A DNA stretch of 8,197 nt, from NCBI GenBank assembly GCA_903902945.1, contig CAIUWU010000138.1, positions 1-8,197 of the forward strand, read 5' to 3'. Each line of letters starts with the position of its first letter. Position 1 is the first letter of the stretch. The translations under genes were made by a program, and so were the position numbers. This DNA comes from an uncultured Pseudomonadota bacterium. GTDB lineage: Bacteria; Pseudomonadota; Gammaproteobacteria; Methylococcales; Methylomonadaceae. The notes under the pieces were generated by a model that saw nothing but the letters and a program-made list of their open reading frames with translations, was not told the origin of the DNA and searched no databases. Positions 1-5,980 of the stretch are shown piece by piece.

Positions 1-394
1 GAGCGAGACCAGGTTGGGCATTTCGCGGGTAGTGGCTGCTGCCATCGAGCAGAGCCATGATGAGCGTGGCATCATCTGGCCTAAGGATCTGGCGCCGTTT
101 CAGGTTGCTATTTGTCCGATGAATATGCATAAATCGGATCGTTTGCAGGAAGCGGTCGAAAAAATCTATCAGGATTTGTTAAATGCCGGTGTCGAAGTAT
201 TACTGGATGACCGAAAAGTCAGAGCCGGTTTCATGTTCTCCGATATGGAACTGATCGGTATTCCGCATCGTATTGTGATAGGTGATCGCGGCCTGGATAG
301 CGGTACCGTTGAATATCAGGGACGTCAGGATTCGGCAAGTCAGGATGTCGCAATGGCAGATATTGTCAGTTTTATTAAGGCCAGACTGGCATAA
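1..394 (+). CDS. proS: Prolyl-tRNA synthetase, C-terminal part (5' end outside window)
   Basis: Class II aminoacyl-tRNA synthetase that charges tRNA-Pro in the cytoplasm. About 126 C-terminal residues are visible. They begin inside catalytic motif 3 (L-G-I-S-R, with the motif arginine, then VVAAAIEQ and DERGI-WP) and continue into the anticodon-binding domain (APFQVAICPMNMHK, EVLLDDRKVRAG, DMELIGIPHRIVIGDR). The chain ends at a TAA at 392-394, the normal end for bacterial-type ProS. The frame is read from base 2, and from base 14 onward it matches the family. The first 13 bases do not encode the expected M-G-C-Y-G that precedes this point in ProS proteins, so the extreme edge may be an assembly artefact. 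No neighbour is co-directional without an intervening terminator, so this looks like the end of its transcription unit. Identification is firm; the family match is from memory of ProS sequences. Confidence 0.95.
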   Translation, partial: SETRLGISRVVAAAIEQSHDERGIIWPKDLAPFQVAICPMNMHKSDRLQEAVEKIYQDLLNAGVEVLLDDRKVRAGFMFSDMELIGIPHRIVIGDRGLDSGTVEYQGRQDSASQDVAMADIVSFIKARLA

Positions 395-414
395 GACAAA
401 TTGCTGACAAGCAT

Positions 415-442
415 AAAAAAGGGCGCATTCAGCGCCCTTTTT
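415..442. terminator. Bidirectional intrinsic terminator between proS and rubredoxin
   Basis: A perfect 6-bp GC stem (GGGCGC at 421-426, GCGCCC at 432-437) encloses an ATTCA loop. Five T follow it (438-442) and six A precede it (415-420). It therefore has a U-tract in both directions. It lies between the convergent proS stop (394) and rubredoxin stop (456) and should terminate both genes. Confidence 0.88.
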
Positions 443-455
443 GGTTTAGACCAAC

Positions 456-626
456 TTAGCGTACTAAGGTAAACATGCATTTAATGGCGCCGCATTTTGG
501 GCAGCCCCAGTCTTCAGGTACATCTTCCCAGCGGGTGCCTGGCGCAATGCCGCTTCTTGGGTCGCCGAGTTGTTCGTCATAGATGTGACCGCAAGTTTTG
601 CATTTGTACTTTCTGTATTCAGCCAT
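456..626 (-). CDS. Rubredoxin, 56 residues
   Basis: Small cytoplasmic one-electron carrier with a single Fe(Cys)4 centre. The minus strand from ATG (624-626) to TAA (456-458) encodes 56 residues. It has the two rubredoxin knuckles: Y-K-C-K-T-C-G (C9, C12) and W-G-C-P-K-C-G-A (C42, C45). Between them are the family signatures H-I-Y-D, GDP-R-SGI-APGT and W-EDVPEDW. A good ribosome binding site (AAAGGAG) lies about 8 bases before the ATG. The length is typical of single-domain rubredoxins. The C-terminus is unusual: where the family normally shows K-x-x-F-E, this protein has I-K-C-M-F-T-L-V-R, with a fifth cysteine (C50). The electron partner cannot be told from context; alkane hydroxylase, superoxide or peroxide reductases and diiron proteins are known partners, and none is encoded here. 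It is read alone, from a promoter in the gap shared with the pilin gene. Confidence 0.93.
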   Translation of the reverse strand: MAEYRKYKCKTCGHIYDEQLGDPRSGIAPGTRWEDVPEDWGCPKCGAIKCMFTLVR

Positions 627-667
627 GTGTAATCTCCTTTTTTAGTAAGTTTTAAGACAACGTTGGC

Positions 668-673
668 ATTCTA
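668..673 (-). promoter_or_regulatory. Candidate -10 box for the rubredoxin gene
   Basis: On the minus strand the hexamer TAGAAT (5 of 6 to TATAAT) would start transcription about 35 bases before the rubredoxin ATG. No good -35 lies 16-18 bases upstream of it: a TCGACA hexamer is present but its spacer is only 12. This is a weak prediction. Confidence 0.3.
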
Positions 674-737
674 GCCGAAGCAGAATGTCGAAAAAACCAT
701 GAATTTTGTGGCGTTAGGATTTGTCTGCCTGTCTTTT

Positions 738-746
738 TGAGATAAT
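738..746 (+). promoter_or_regulatory. Candidate extended -10 promoter for the pilin gene
   Basis: TG-A-GATAAT at 738-746 is an extended -10 element (GATAAT, 5 of 6 to consensus, with the upstream TG). A TTGTCT hexamer at 721-726 resembles a -35, but the spacer is only 14, so the extended TG would have to carry recognition. Transcription would start near 753, giving a leader of about 38 bases. Pilin genes in pseudomonads use sigma-54. The nearest such match here, TGGCGT at 709-714, has the wrong spacing and a poor -12. Confidence 0.42.
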
Positions 747-791
747 CTGCTAAGCTTAAACAGTTCTATCAATTAAAACTAAGGAAAGGCA

Positions 792-1253
792 ATGAGTTCA
801 AAAAAATTCAAACATGGTTTTACATTAATCGAATTAATGATTGTGGTGGCAATTATTGGCGTACTGGCTGCCATCGCGATTCCCGCCTATCAGGATTACA
901 TTGGTAAAGCGCAGGCTGCGGAAGGACTGTCGTTACTGGATGGATTTAAGGCGCCGGTGGCTTTGTCAGTGGGTGAGGCGGGGGTTGCCAATGGTTGCAA
1001 AGGCTCGTATGGAACCATCGCCGGTGCCGTATCCATCGGTAAATATGTGCAGAAAATCGAACTGGCGGTTGTTGGCGAAACTTGTCAGGTAACGGCCACT
1101 TTCAAGGCCAGTGCCGATAATCTGGCAATCAATCCAAAAGTGGCCGGCAAGACCCTGATATTAACCTATACCCCGGCCAGCAGCGCTTGGGCTTGTACCA
1201 CTGATCTGGCTGATACCATCAAGCCTGCCGATTGTCAGGCTAAAGCCCCGTAA
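792..1253 (+). CDS. pilA: Type IV pilin (major pilin-like, PilA family)
   Basis: Precursor of a type IVa pilus subunit, inserted in the inner membrane, cut by the prepilin peptidase and assembled into pili for adhesion, twitching or DNA uptake. The protein has 153 residues. A 9-residue basic leader ends in glycine, and cleavage falls between G9 and F10. The mature protein begins F-T-L-I-E, with the conserved glutamate at mature position 5, followed by the hydrophobic helix (about residues 11-30) and the A-Y-Q-D-Y motif. The globular part contains four cysteines: C69, C98, C135 and C148. The last two probably form the C-terminal disulfide-bonded loop, and C69-C98 could form a second bond. The start is supported by an AAGGAAAGG ribosome binding site at 781-789. 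It stands alone, with no pilus assembly gene next to it, and converges on murU. A minor pilin or type II secretion pseudopilin is less likely given the leader, the length and the C-terminal Cys pair. Confidence 0.9.
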   Translation: MSSKKFKHGFTLIELMIVVAIIGVLAAIAIPAYQDYIGKAQAAEGLSLLDGFKAPVALSVGEAGVANGCKGSYGTIAGAVSIGKYVQKIELAVVGETCQVTATFKASADNLAINPKVAGKTLILTYTPASSAWACTTDLADTIKPADCQAKAP

Positions 1254-1267
1254 GCATTTACTGGAGC

Positions 1268-1294
1268 GAAGCGGGCTCTGGCCGGGTCCGCTTC
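1268..1294. terminator. GC-rich hairpin between convergent pilA and murU, without a T tract
   Basis: An 11-bp imperfect stem (GAAGCGGGCTC at 1268-1278 with GGGTCCGCTTC at 1284-1294, two G-T pairs) closes a TGGCC loop. It sits 14 bases after the pilin stop and 9 bases beyond the murU stop. Neither strand has a T run after it, so it is not a standard intrinsic terminator. It may stabilise mRNA 3' ends, or mark a Rho-dependent end. The structure is clear; its role is inferred from position. Confidence 0.45.
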
Positions 1295-1303
1295 CAACCA
1301 ATC

Positions 1304-1972
1304 TCATCGATTTCCTAAAATCCAATCCACTTCTTGCAGGCGTTCGGGGGTGCCGATGTCCATCCACAGGCCAGCATATTTTTCACCGCTAATACGATTG
1401 GCCGCTATAGCCTGATTCAAGATCGGCCGTAGCTTGAGTGGCTCGGGCTTAATGCCAGCAAATAAATCAGGGTGATAAATGCCGATACCGCTGAAGGTCA
1501 GTTTGGGGCTCTCATGCTGAGACAACAAATTGTCTGTGGTTAGGCCAAAATCGCCTTCTGGGTGATGTGGCGGATTATCAATCATCACCAAGTGCGCCAG
1601 ATCAATCGTCTGATTTTTCAGCTTTGATAGCGGATAGTCACAAACGATATCGGCGTTGATCACCAGAAAAGGCTGGTTGCCCAGCAAGGGGAGGGCTTTA
1701 GCAATGCCGCCTGCGGTTTCCAGCGCTATCTCGCCTTCGTCGGAATACTCGATGGTGGCGCCCCATAGTTTGCCATCACCACAATAGCGGCGGATTTGCT
1801 CGCCTAAATGTGACAGATTAATCACGATTTCAGTAAATCCGCCGCTGACCAGATTTTCTATACAGTGTTCGATCAGCGGTTTGCCCGCTGCTGGCAGCAA
1901 AGGTTTGGGGGTGGTCAGTGTCAAGGGTTGCATGCGCTCGCCCCGGCCGGCGGCCAGTATCATGGCTTTCAT
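1304..1972 (-). CDS. murU: N-acetylmuramate alpha-1-phosphate uridylyltransferase
   Basis: Transfers UMP from UTP to MurNAc-1-phosphate to give UDP-MurNAc, the second step of the anabolic cell-wall recycling route that bypasses de novo synthesis (and hence fosfomycin inhibition of MurA). The 222 residues form a single sugar-nucleotidyltransferase domain. The N-terminal signature L-A-A-G-R-G-E-R-M (6-14) is followed by TPKPLLP (21-27) with the phosphate-contacting K23. E-T-A-G-G lies at 85-89, the metal-binding N-A-D at 106-108, the P-E-G-D-F-G-L stretch at 138-144 and W-M-D-I-G-T-P at 203-209 with the second metal aspartate D205. The length equals that of known MurU proteins and is shorter than glucose-1-phosphate thymidylyltransferases. 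Its ATG overlaps the amgK stop in an ATGA, implying translational coupling. The pairing with amgK is what makes MurU more likely than a mannose-1-phosphate guanylyltransferase. Confidence 0.92.
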   Translation of the reverse strand: MKAMILAAGRGERMQPLTLTTPKPLLPAAGKPLIEHCIENLVSGGFTEIVINLSHLGEQIRRYCGDGKLWGATIEYSDEGEIALETAGGIAKALPLLGNQPFLVINADIVCDYPLSKLKNQTIDLAHLVMIDNPPHHPEGDFGLTTDNLLSQHESPKLTFSGIGIYHPDLFAGIKPEPLKLRPILNQAIAANRISGEKYAGLWMDIGTPERLQEVDWILGNR

Positions 1973-2970
1973 TGGCTTTCCCGATAAAGTGGCAGCAGTT
2001 GTTGTTGCAAAAACTCGCTAAAGTTTGCCAGCTCTGGATAGAGAGCGCTGATGGCTTCGATATAACTCAGCGTGCGGGGAATATCCTTCAAGTAAGCGGA
2101 TTTGTTATCGCGTAAATGCAGTCTGGCAAAAATACCAACAGCCTTCAGGTGACGCTGCAATCCCATTAGGTCAAACCAGCGTCTGAATTGTTGCAGATCG
2201 GCCGTAACCAGCTTATCAGCCGACAAGCGTTGGAAATAAGCTTCGACCCAGTCATCAACTCTGTGCTGAGGCCAGCTTAGATAGCAGTCCCTGAGCAGCG
2301 AAACCAGATCGTAAGTAATCGGGCCGACCACGGCATCCTGGAAATCAATGATGCCCAGCTGGTTGTCGTTCAGAACCATCAAGTTACGTGAGTGATAATC
2401 GCGATGGACACAGACTTGTGGTTGTTGCAGTGCCGATTGCACCAGGATGGTGTTCAGTTCATCGGTGAGGGTTGCGGGGATGGCAATCTTTAATAATTTT
2501 GCGGCAAACCACTCGTTAAATATTGCCAGTTCACGCACTAGCAGCGGCTGATCATAATGATTTAATCGACACTCTTTTACGGGAATGTGGCTTTGTAGAG
2601 TAAATAAATTATCCAAAGCCGCCTGATAGAGTATATCGGCGTTGTCGGTGTGAATTTGGTCGAGCAGGCATTGAGAACCGAAATCTTCCAGCATCAGAAA
2701 CCCCTGTTCGGTATCGGCCGCAAAAATATGCGGTACCGGTAGCTTGACCGACGAGAATAAGCCGGCAATGCGGATAAAAGGTTCGGTGTTTTCTTGGGCA
2801 GGCGGTGCATCCATGATGATGTGCTGTCCCGATGAATGAATTAAGCGAAAATAGCGTCGGAAGCTGGCATCGCTGGAAGCAGGTTTAAGGCTTTGAATTT
2901 TAATGTTTAATTGCGTTGTTAGCCAGTTTTGCATGGCTAGCAGGCGTGGGTCGGATGGGTTTAAAGACAT
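1969..2970 (-). CDS. amgK: N-acetylmuramate/N-acetylglucosamine anomeric kinase
   Basis: Phosphorylates the anomeric hydroxyl of MurNAc (and GlcNAc) with ATP, giving the alpha-1-phosphate used by MurU. The 333 residues form an aminoglycoside-phosphotransferase-like kinase. An ATP-binding N-lobe (S-D-A-S-F-R-R-Y-F-R near 33-42, I-I-M-D-A-P-P at 51-57, LMLEDFG region near 92-98) precedes the catalytic loop H-R-D-Y-H-S-R-N (189-196; base D191, metal ligand N196) and the metal-binding I-D-F-Q-D (208-212; D209). The C-lobe carries W-F-D-L-M-G-L-Q-R-H-L-K (265-276), a signature of this subfamily. The ATG at 2968-2970 has no clear Shine-Dalgarno, only an A/T-rich leader. It is the first gene of a two-gene unit with murU (4-base overlap) and is divergent from lptD. 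These are cytoplasmic enzymes acting on MurNAc released from recovered muropeptides. Confidence 0.92.
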   Translation of the reverse strand: MSLNPSDPRLLAMQNWLTTQLNIKIQSLKPASSDASFRRYFRLIHSSGQHIIMDAPPAQENTEPFIRIAGLFSSVKLPVPHIFAADTEQGFLMLEDFGSQCLLDQIHTDNADILYQAALDNLFTLQSHIPVKECRLNHYDQPLLVRELAIFNEWFAAKLLKIAIPATLTDELNTILVQSALQQPQVCVHRDYHSRNLMVLNDNQLGIIDFQDAVVGPITYDLVSLLRDCYLSWPQHRVDDWVEAYFQRLSADKLVTADLQQFRRWFDLMGLQRHLKAVGIFARLHLRDNKSAYLKDIPRTLSYIEAISALYPELANFSEFLQQQLLPLYRESQ

Positions 2971-3066
2971 TATTTATTTTTTGCAAGACAACCTAAGGTA
3001 AAATACGGCCTGCATTTTATTCGATTTCCAACCGGCTAAGTGGATTTAGCAATTTTTACCTAATAC
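2971..3066. promoter_or_regulatory. Divergent promoter region between amgK-murU and lptD-surA
   Basis: These 96 A/T-rich bases must hold the start signals of both transcription units. Candidate -10 hexamers are TAAAAT at 2999-3004 for lptD and, on the minus strand, TAAAAT at 3014-3019 for amgK. A TTGCAA at 2981-2986 looks like a -35 but is only 12 bases from the plus-strand -10. I could not find a sigma-E type site (GGAACTT with a distant TCAAA), although lptD-surA is under sigma-E in E. coli. Neither gene has a convincing Shine-Dalgarno here. The region assignment is sound; the exact boxes are not. Confidence 0.4.
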
Positions 3067-5970
3067 ATGAATTTTCGGTTTACTAAAATTTGGTTAGCAA
3101 TTTCCTTTTTCTCTGGTGCAGCTGGTGCAGCTAACAATGCCTCATGGAATTGTGTGCAAAGTCAGGGCGGAGAATGGACTTGCTTGAATCAGGGGCAGGC
3201 GGCCTCTGAAACGCCCAAACAGCAGCCGGTCGTTCCTGAGAAATCTAAAACTGCCGATGCAGTGAAACAGCCTGAAATCGCTGAACTACCCGCTACACAG
3301 TCGGCTGATCAGTCGTCTGACATACCTAAAGCCAGAACGCTTGCCCCGGTTGTTGCAGAACCAGTCAAACCTCAACCTGCGGCTGCGGCGGTTGCAAAAG
3401 TCACTGAAAAAACCATTCCCGACAGTCAGAAGTTGCATGTCAAAATCAACGAAAAACCGCTTAAAGATAAACAGCTAGCGGTTGAGCGAGAAACAGCCAG
3501 CTCAGCTTCTGCTGTTGCCAGTGCTAGCAATACCCCCGGTTGGAATTGCAAGACCGGAGGTGAAACCAAAAGCTGGGATTGTAATCTGGTTGGCCCGGAT
3601 CCTCAGGGCGAAGCCCGGGTTGTAGCTGCCACTGAAGTCAGTGCAAGCTTGCTTAAACCAACATTCAGTGCTTCTCAGGAACGATTGTTTCAAACCTTGC
3701 GTGGCGAGTTTGATCAGGATCCTTGGCGTGGCTGTGAGACTTGGAGCAAGAAACGACGCAAACCCAAGCCATTGGCAGACAATGTGCGTGAGACAGCAGA
3801 AACCATTGTCAATGCCGACTCGTCGGAATTATTCGAAGGCGATGTCATCAGTTTTGCCGGCAATGTCGATTTGAATCGTGCCGATCAGCATTTGATGGCC
3901 GATCAGGCCAGCTATGATACGGCAGCTGAGACTATGGATGCCCAGGGCCATGTCATTTACAGCGAGCAGAACCTGGCCTTTTCCAGCGATACGGCCTCGA
4001 TAAGCTTGGGTAAAGATGAAGCCCGGTTAAGAAATGCCCAGTTCATTGCTGCCGAAGCGCCGATTCGGGGTAATGCCGCGGTGGTGTACCGGGATAGTAA
4101 AATTCTGTCGCGTTATCATGAAACCACGTTTACCAGCTGTGCGCCGGGTAATCAGGATTGGATGATTCATGCCTCGCGGCTGAAAATCAATAAAGAATCA
4201 GGGCAGGGTTCGGCTAAAAATGCTTGGCTTGAATTTAAAGGTGTGCCAGCTTTATATACGCCCTATATTTCCTTTCCGGTCGACAATCGTCGCCTGTCGG
4301 GTTTTCTGTCACCTAACTGGGCCAGTACGCAAAGGAATGGTTTCGATACCTCGATCCCGTTCTATTGGAATATGGCACCTAATTACGATATGACCATCAC
4401 TCCGCGTTACCTGGCGAAACGGGGCGGTATGATTCGCGATAAGTTTCGTTATTTAACGGATCATTCTACTGGTACGATTTCCGCAGAATACATGCCGAAT
4501 GATGATATCAAGAACACGGCACGTTACCTGGCATCGATAAAAGACAAAACTCAGTTTACGCAACACTTATCTTCCGATCTGAATCTGAATTATGTTTCGG
4601 ATAATACTTATTTCAACGACTTGAACAACGCCTTGGGTGTTCAGACCAGTAGTTATCTGCCTTCGACCGCGTTTTTGAATTATGCCCGGCCTGATGTCAG
4701 CTTTGCAGCCGGTATCCAGCACTTTCAATCGGTGGATAAAGCCATGACTGATGCCATGTTGCCTTATTCGGTACTACCGCGGGTCAATCTGAATCTCAGT
4801 CATGGCTTCGAAACCTTGCCGGTCAACCTGGGCATCGATAATCAGTACAGCTATTTTTCCCATACCACACTGGATAACGGCCAGCGGGTCAATATCGCCC
4901 CTTATCTCAGTCTGCCTCTGGAATCGACTGCCGGCTTTTTTATTCCGAAAATTACCGGCAATTACACCCAATACCAGTTTAATAGTATCCAGACCGGACG
5001 CCCTGATAATGTAACCCGCACTTTGCCGGTGTTTTCGGTGGATAGCGGTATGGGTTTTGAAAAGGATCTTAACTTCGGTGATTCGTCCTATACCCATACC
5101 CTGGAACCGCGAGTCTTTTATTTATACATACCCAGAAAAGATCAAAGCAATATTCCTTTGTTTGATACGTCGATACTGGATACCAACTTTTACAGCTTGT
5201 TCAGAGAGAACCGTTTCAGCGGTTATGACCGAATTCAGGATGCCAATCAGCTGACGCTATCGGCAACGTCCCGATTTATTGATAATAAAACCGGTTTGGA
5301 GCCGGTCAGGTTGAGTCTGGGACAGATTGTCTATTTCCAGGGGCGGAATGTTGATTTGTATGATCAGTATTATAAGTATTCGCCCGGTTATAACTCGGCA
5401 GCGATTCAAAATATCCAAAACCCCCAATCCAGTAAGACATCGAACTTTATCGGTGAAATCAGCGGTCAGTATACCCGCACGGTTTCCTATAAAACCGGCG
5501 CTCAGTGGGATCCTGATACCAACAGTCTGGCGCGGGGGGAAGTCGGTCTGAAATATCGTGAGAAAAACAACGAAGTGTTTGATGTCGGCTACCGTTATCG
5601 TCAGAAAAATCCTTATTTTGCCCCTAACGGTATTTCACAAACCGATATGTCGTTCCGCTGGCCTTTATGGGGTGAATGGTACGGTCTGGGGCGTTGGCAA
5701 TATTCATTGAATTTCGATAAAACCACCGAAAGTTTTGTCGGGCTGGAAAAAGAAAACTGCTGCTGGCGTTTGCGATTCCTGGCTCGCCGTTTTATCAACG
5801 GTTATAGTGCCACCACGGTCTATGATCCGAATTTGCCGAATACTCTCAAACCAGAAACCGCATTCTTTGTTCAGTTGGAGTTAAAAGGATTGTCCAGTTT
5901 CGGCGACGATGTCGATAGTTTCTTGCAAAGAAATCTTAACGGATATCGCAAAGCCGGCTATTACGAGTAA
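3067..5970 (+). CDS. lptD: LPS-assembly protein LptD, with long N-terminal extension
   Basis: Outer-membrane beta-barrel that, with the plugging lipoprotein LptE, receives LPS from the LptA bridge and places it in the outer leaflet. The 967 residues begin with a signal peptide (about 1-21, ending G-A-A-G-A-A). Residues 22-215 are a low-complexity Ala/Pro/Lys/Glu linker bracketed by two similar motifs: W-N-C...W-T-C (27-39) and W-N-C...W-D-C (159-172). The LptA-like beta-jellyroll follows (about 245-365), then the LptD barrel from about 400 to the end. Four cysteines fit the E. coli disulfide network: C223 (W-R-G-C-E), C358 (T-S-C-A-P-G) and the vicinal pair C898-C899 (E-N-C-C-W). The protein is longer than E. 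coli LptD (784), mainly because of the linker; pseudomonads also have a long N-terminus. The start is the first ATG that gives a signal peptide, though no Shine-Dalgarno is obvious. It is followed by surA after 10 bases. Confidence 0.96.
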   Translation: MNFRFTKIWLAISFFSGAAGAANNASWNCVQSQGGEWTCLNQGQAASETPKQQPVVPEKSKTADAVKQPEIAELPATQSADQSSDIPKARTLAPVVAEPVKPQPAAAAVAKVTEKTIPDSQKLHVKINEKPLKDKQLAVERETASSASAVASASNTPGWNCKTGGETKSWDCNLVGPDPQGEARVVAATEVSASLLKPTFSASQERLFQTLRGEFDQDPWRGCETWSKKRRKPKPLADNVRETAETIVNADSSELFEGDVISFAGNVDLNRADQHLMADQASYDTAAETMDAQGHVIYSEQNLAFSSDTASISLGKDEARLRNAQFIAAEAPIRGNAAVVYRDSKILSRYHETTFTSCAPGNQDWMIHASRLKINKESGQGSAKNAWLEFKGVPALYTPYISFPVDNRRLSGFLSPNWASTQRNGFDTSIPFYWNMAPNYDMTITPRYLAKRGGMIRDKFRYLTDHSTGTISAEYMPNDDIKNTARYLASIKDKTQFTQHLSSDLNLNYVSDNTYFNDLNNALGVQTSSYLPSTAFLNYARPDVSFAAGIQHFQSVDKAMTDAMLPYSVLPRVNLNLSHGFETLPVNLGIDNQYSYFSHTTLDNGQRVNIAPYLSLPLESTAGFFIPKITGNYTQYQFNSIQTGRPDNVTRTLPVFSVDSGMGFEKDLNFGDSSYTHTLEPRVFYLYIPRKDQSNIPLFDTSILDTNFYSLFRENRFSGYDRIQDANQLTLSATSRFIDNKTGLEPVRLSLGQIVYFQGRNVDLYDQYYKYSPGYNSAAIQNIQNPQSSKTSNFIGEISGQYTRTVSYKTGAQWDPDTNSLARGEVGLKYREKNNEVFDVGYRYRQKNPYFAPNGISQTDMSFRWPLWGEWYGLGRWQYSLNFDKTTESFVGLEKENCCWRLRFLARRFINGYSATTVYDPNLPNTLKPETAFFVQLELKGLSSFGDDVDSFLQRNLNGYRKAGYYE

Positions 5971-5980
5971 ATTAGGGAAT

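Noticed and set aside
709..724. Possible sigma-54 promoter before pilA (TGGCGT followed by TTTG)
   Set aside because: The spacing between the -24 and -12 elements is one base off and the -12 GC is absent; sigma-54 tolerates little of either.
3160..3540. Low-complexity stretch in lptD considered as a DNA repeat or frameshifted region
   Set aside because: The bases show no tandem repeat unit, the frame stays open and is flanked by matching W-N-C motifs, so it is a flexible protein linker.
4774..5097. Open frame of about 107 codons on the minus strand inside lptD
   Set aside because: It lies wholly antisense to a firmly identified gene, has no recognisable domain and reads as a shadow of lptD codon use.
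5909..5980. In-frame upstream ATG that would lengthen SurA by 24 residues
   Set aside because: It overlaps the end of lptD by 62 bases, puts a non-signal-like stretch before the clear signal peptide, and the 5981 start has an AGGG box and gives the usual 428 residues.
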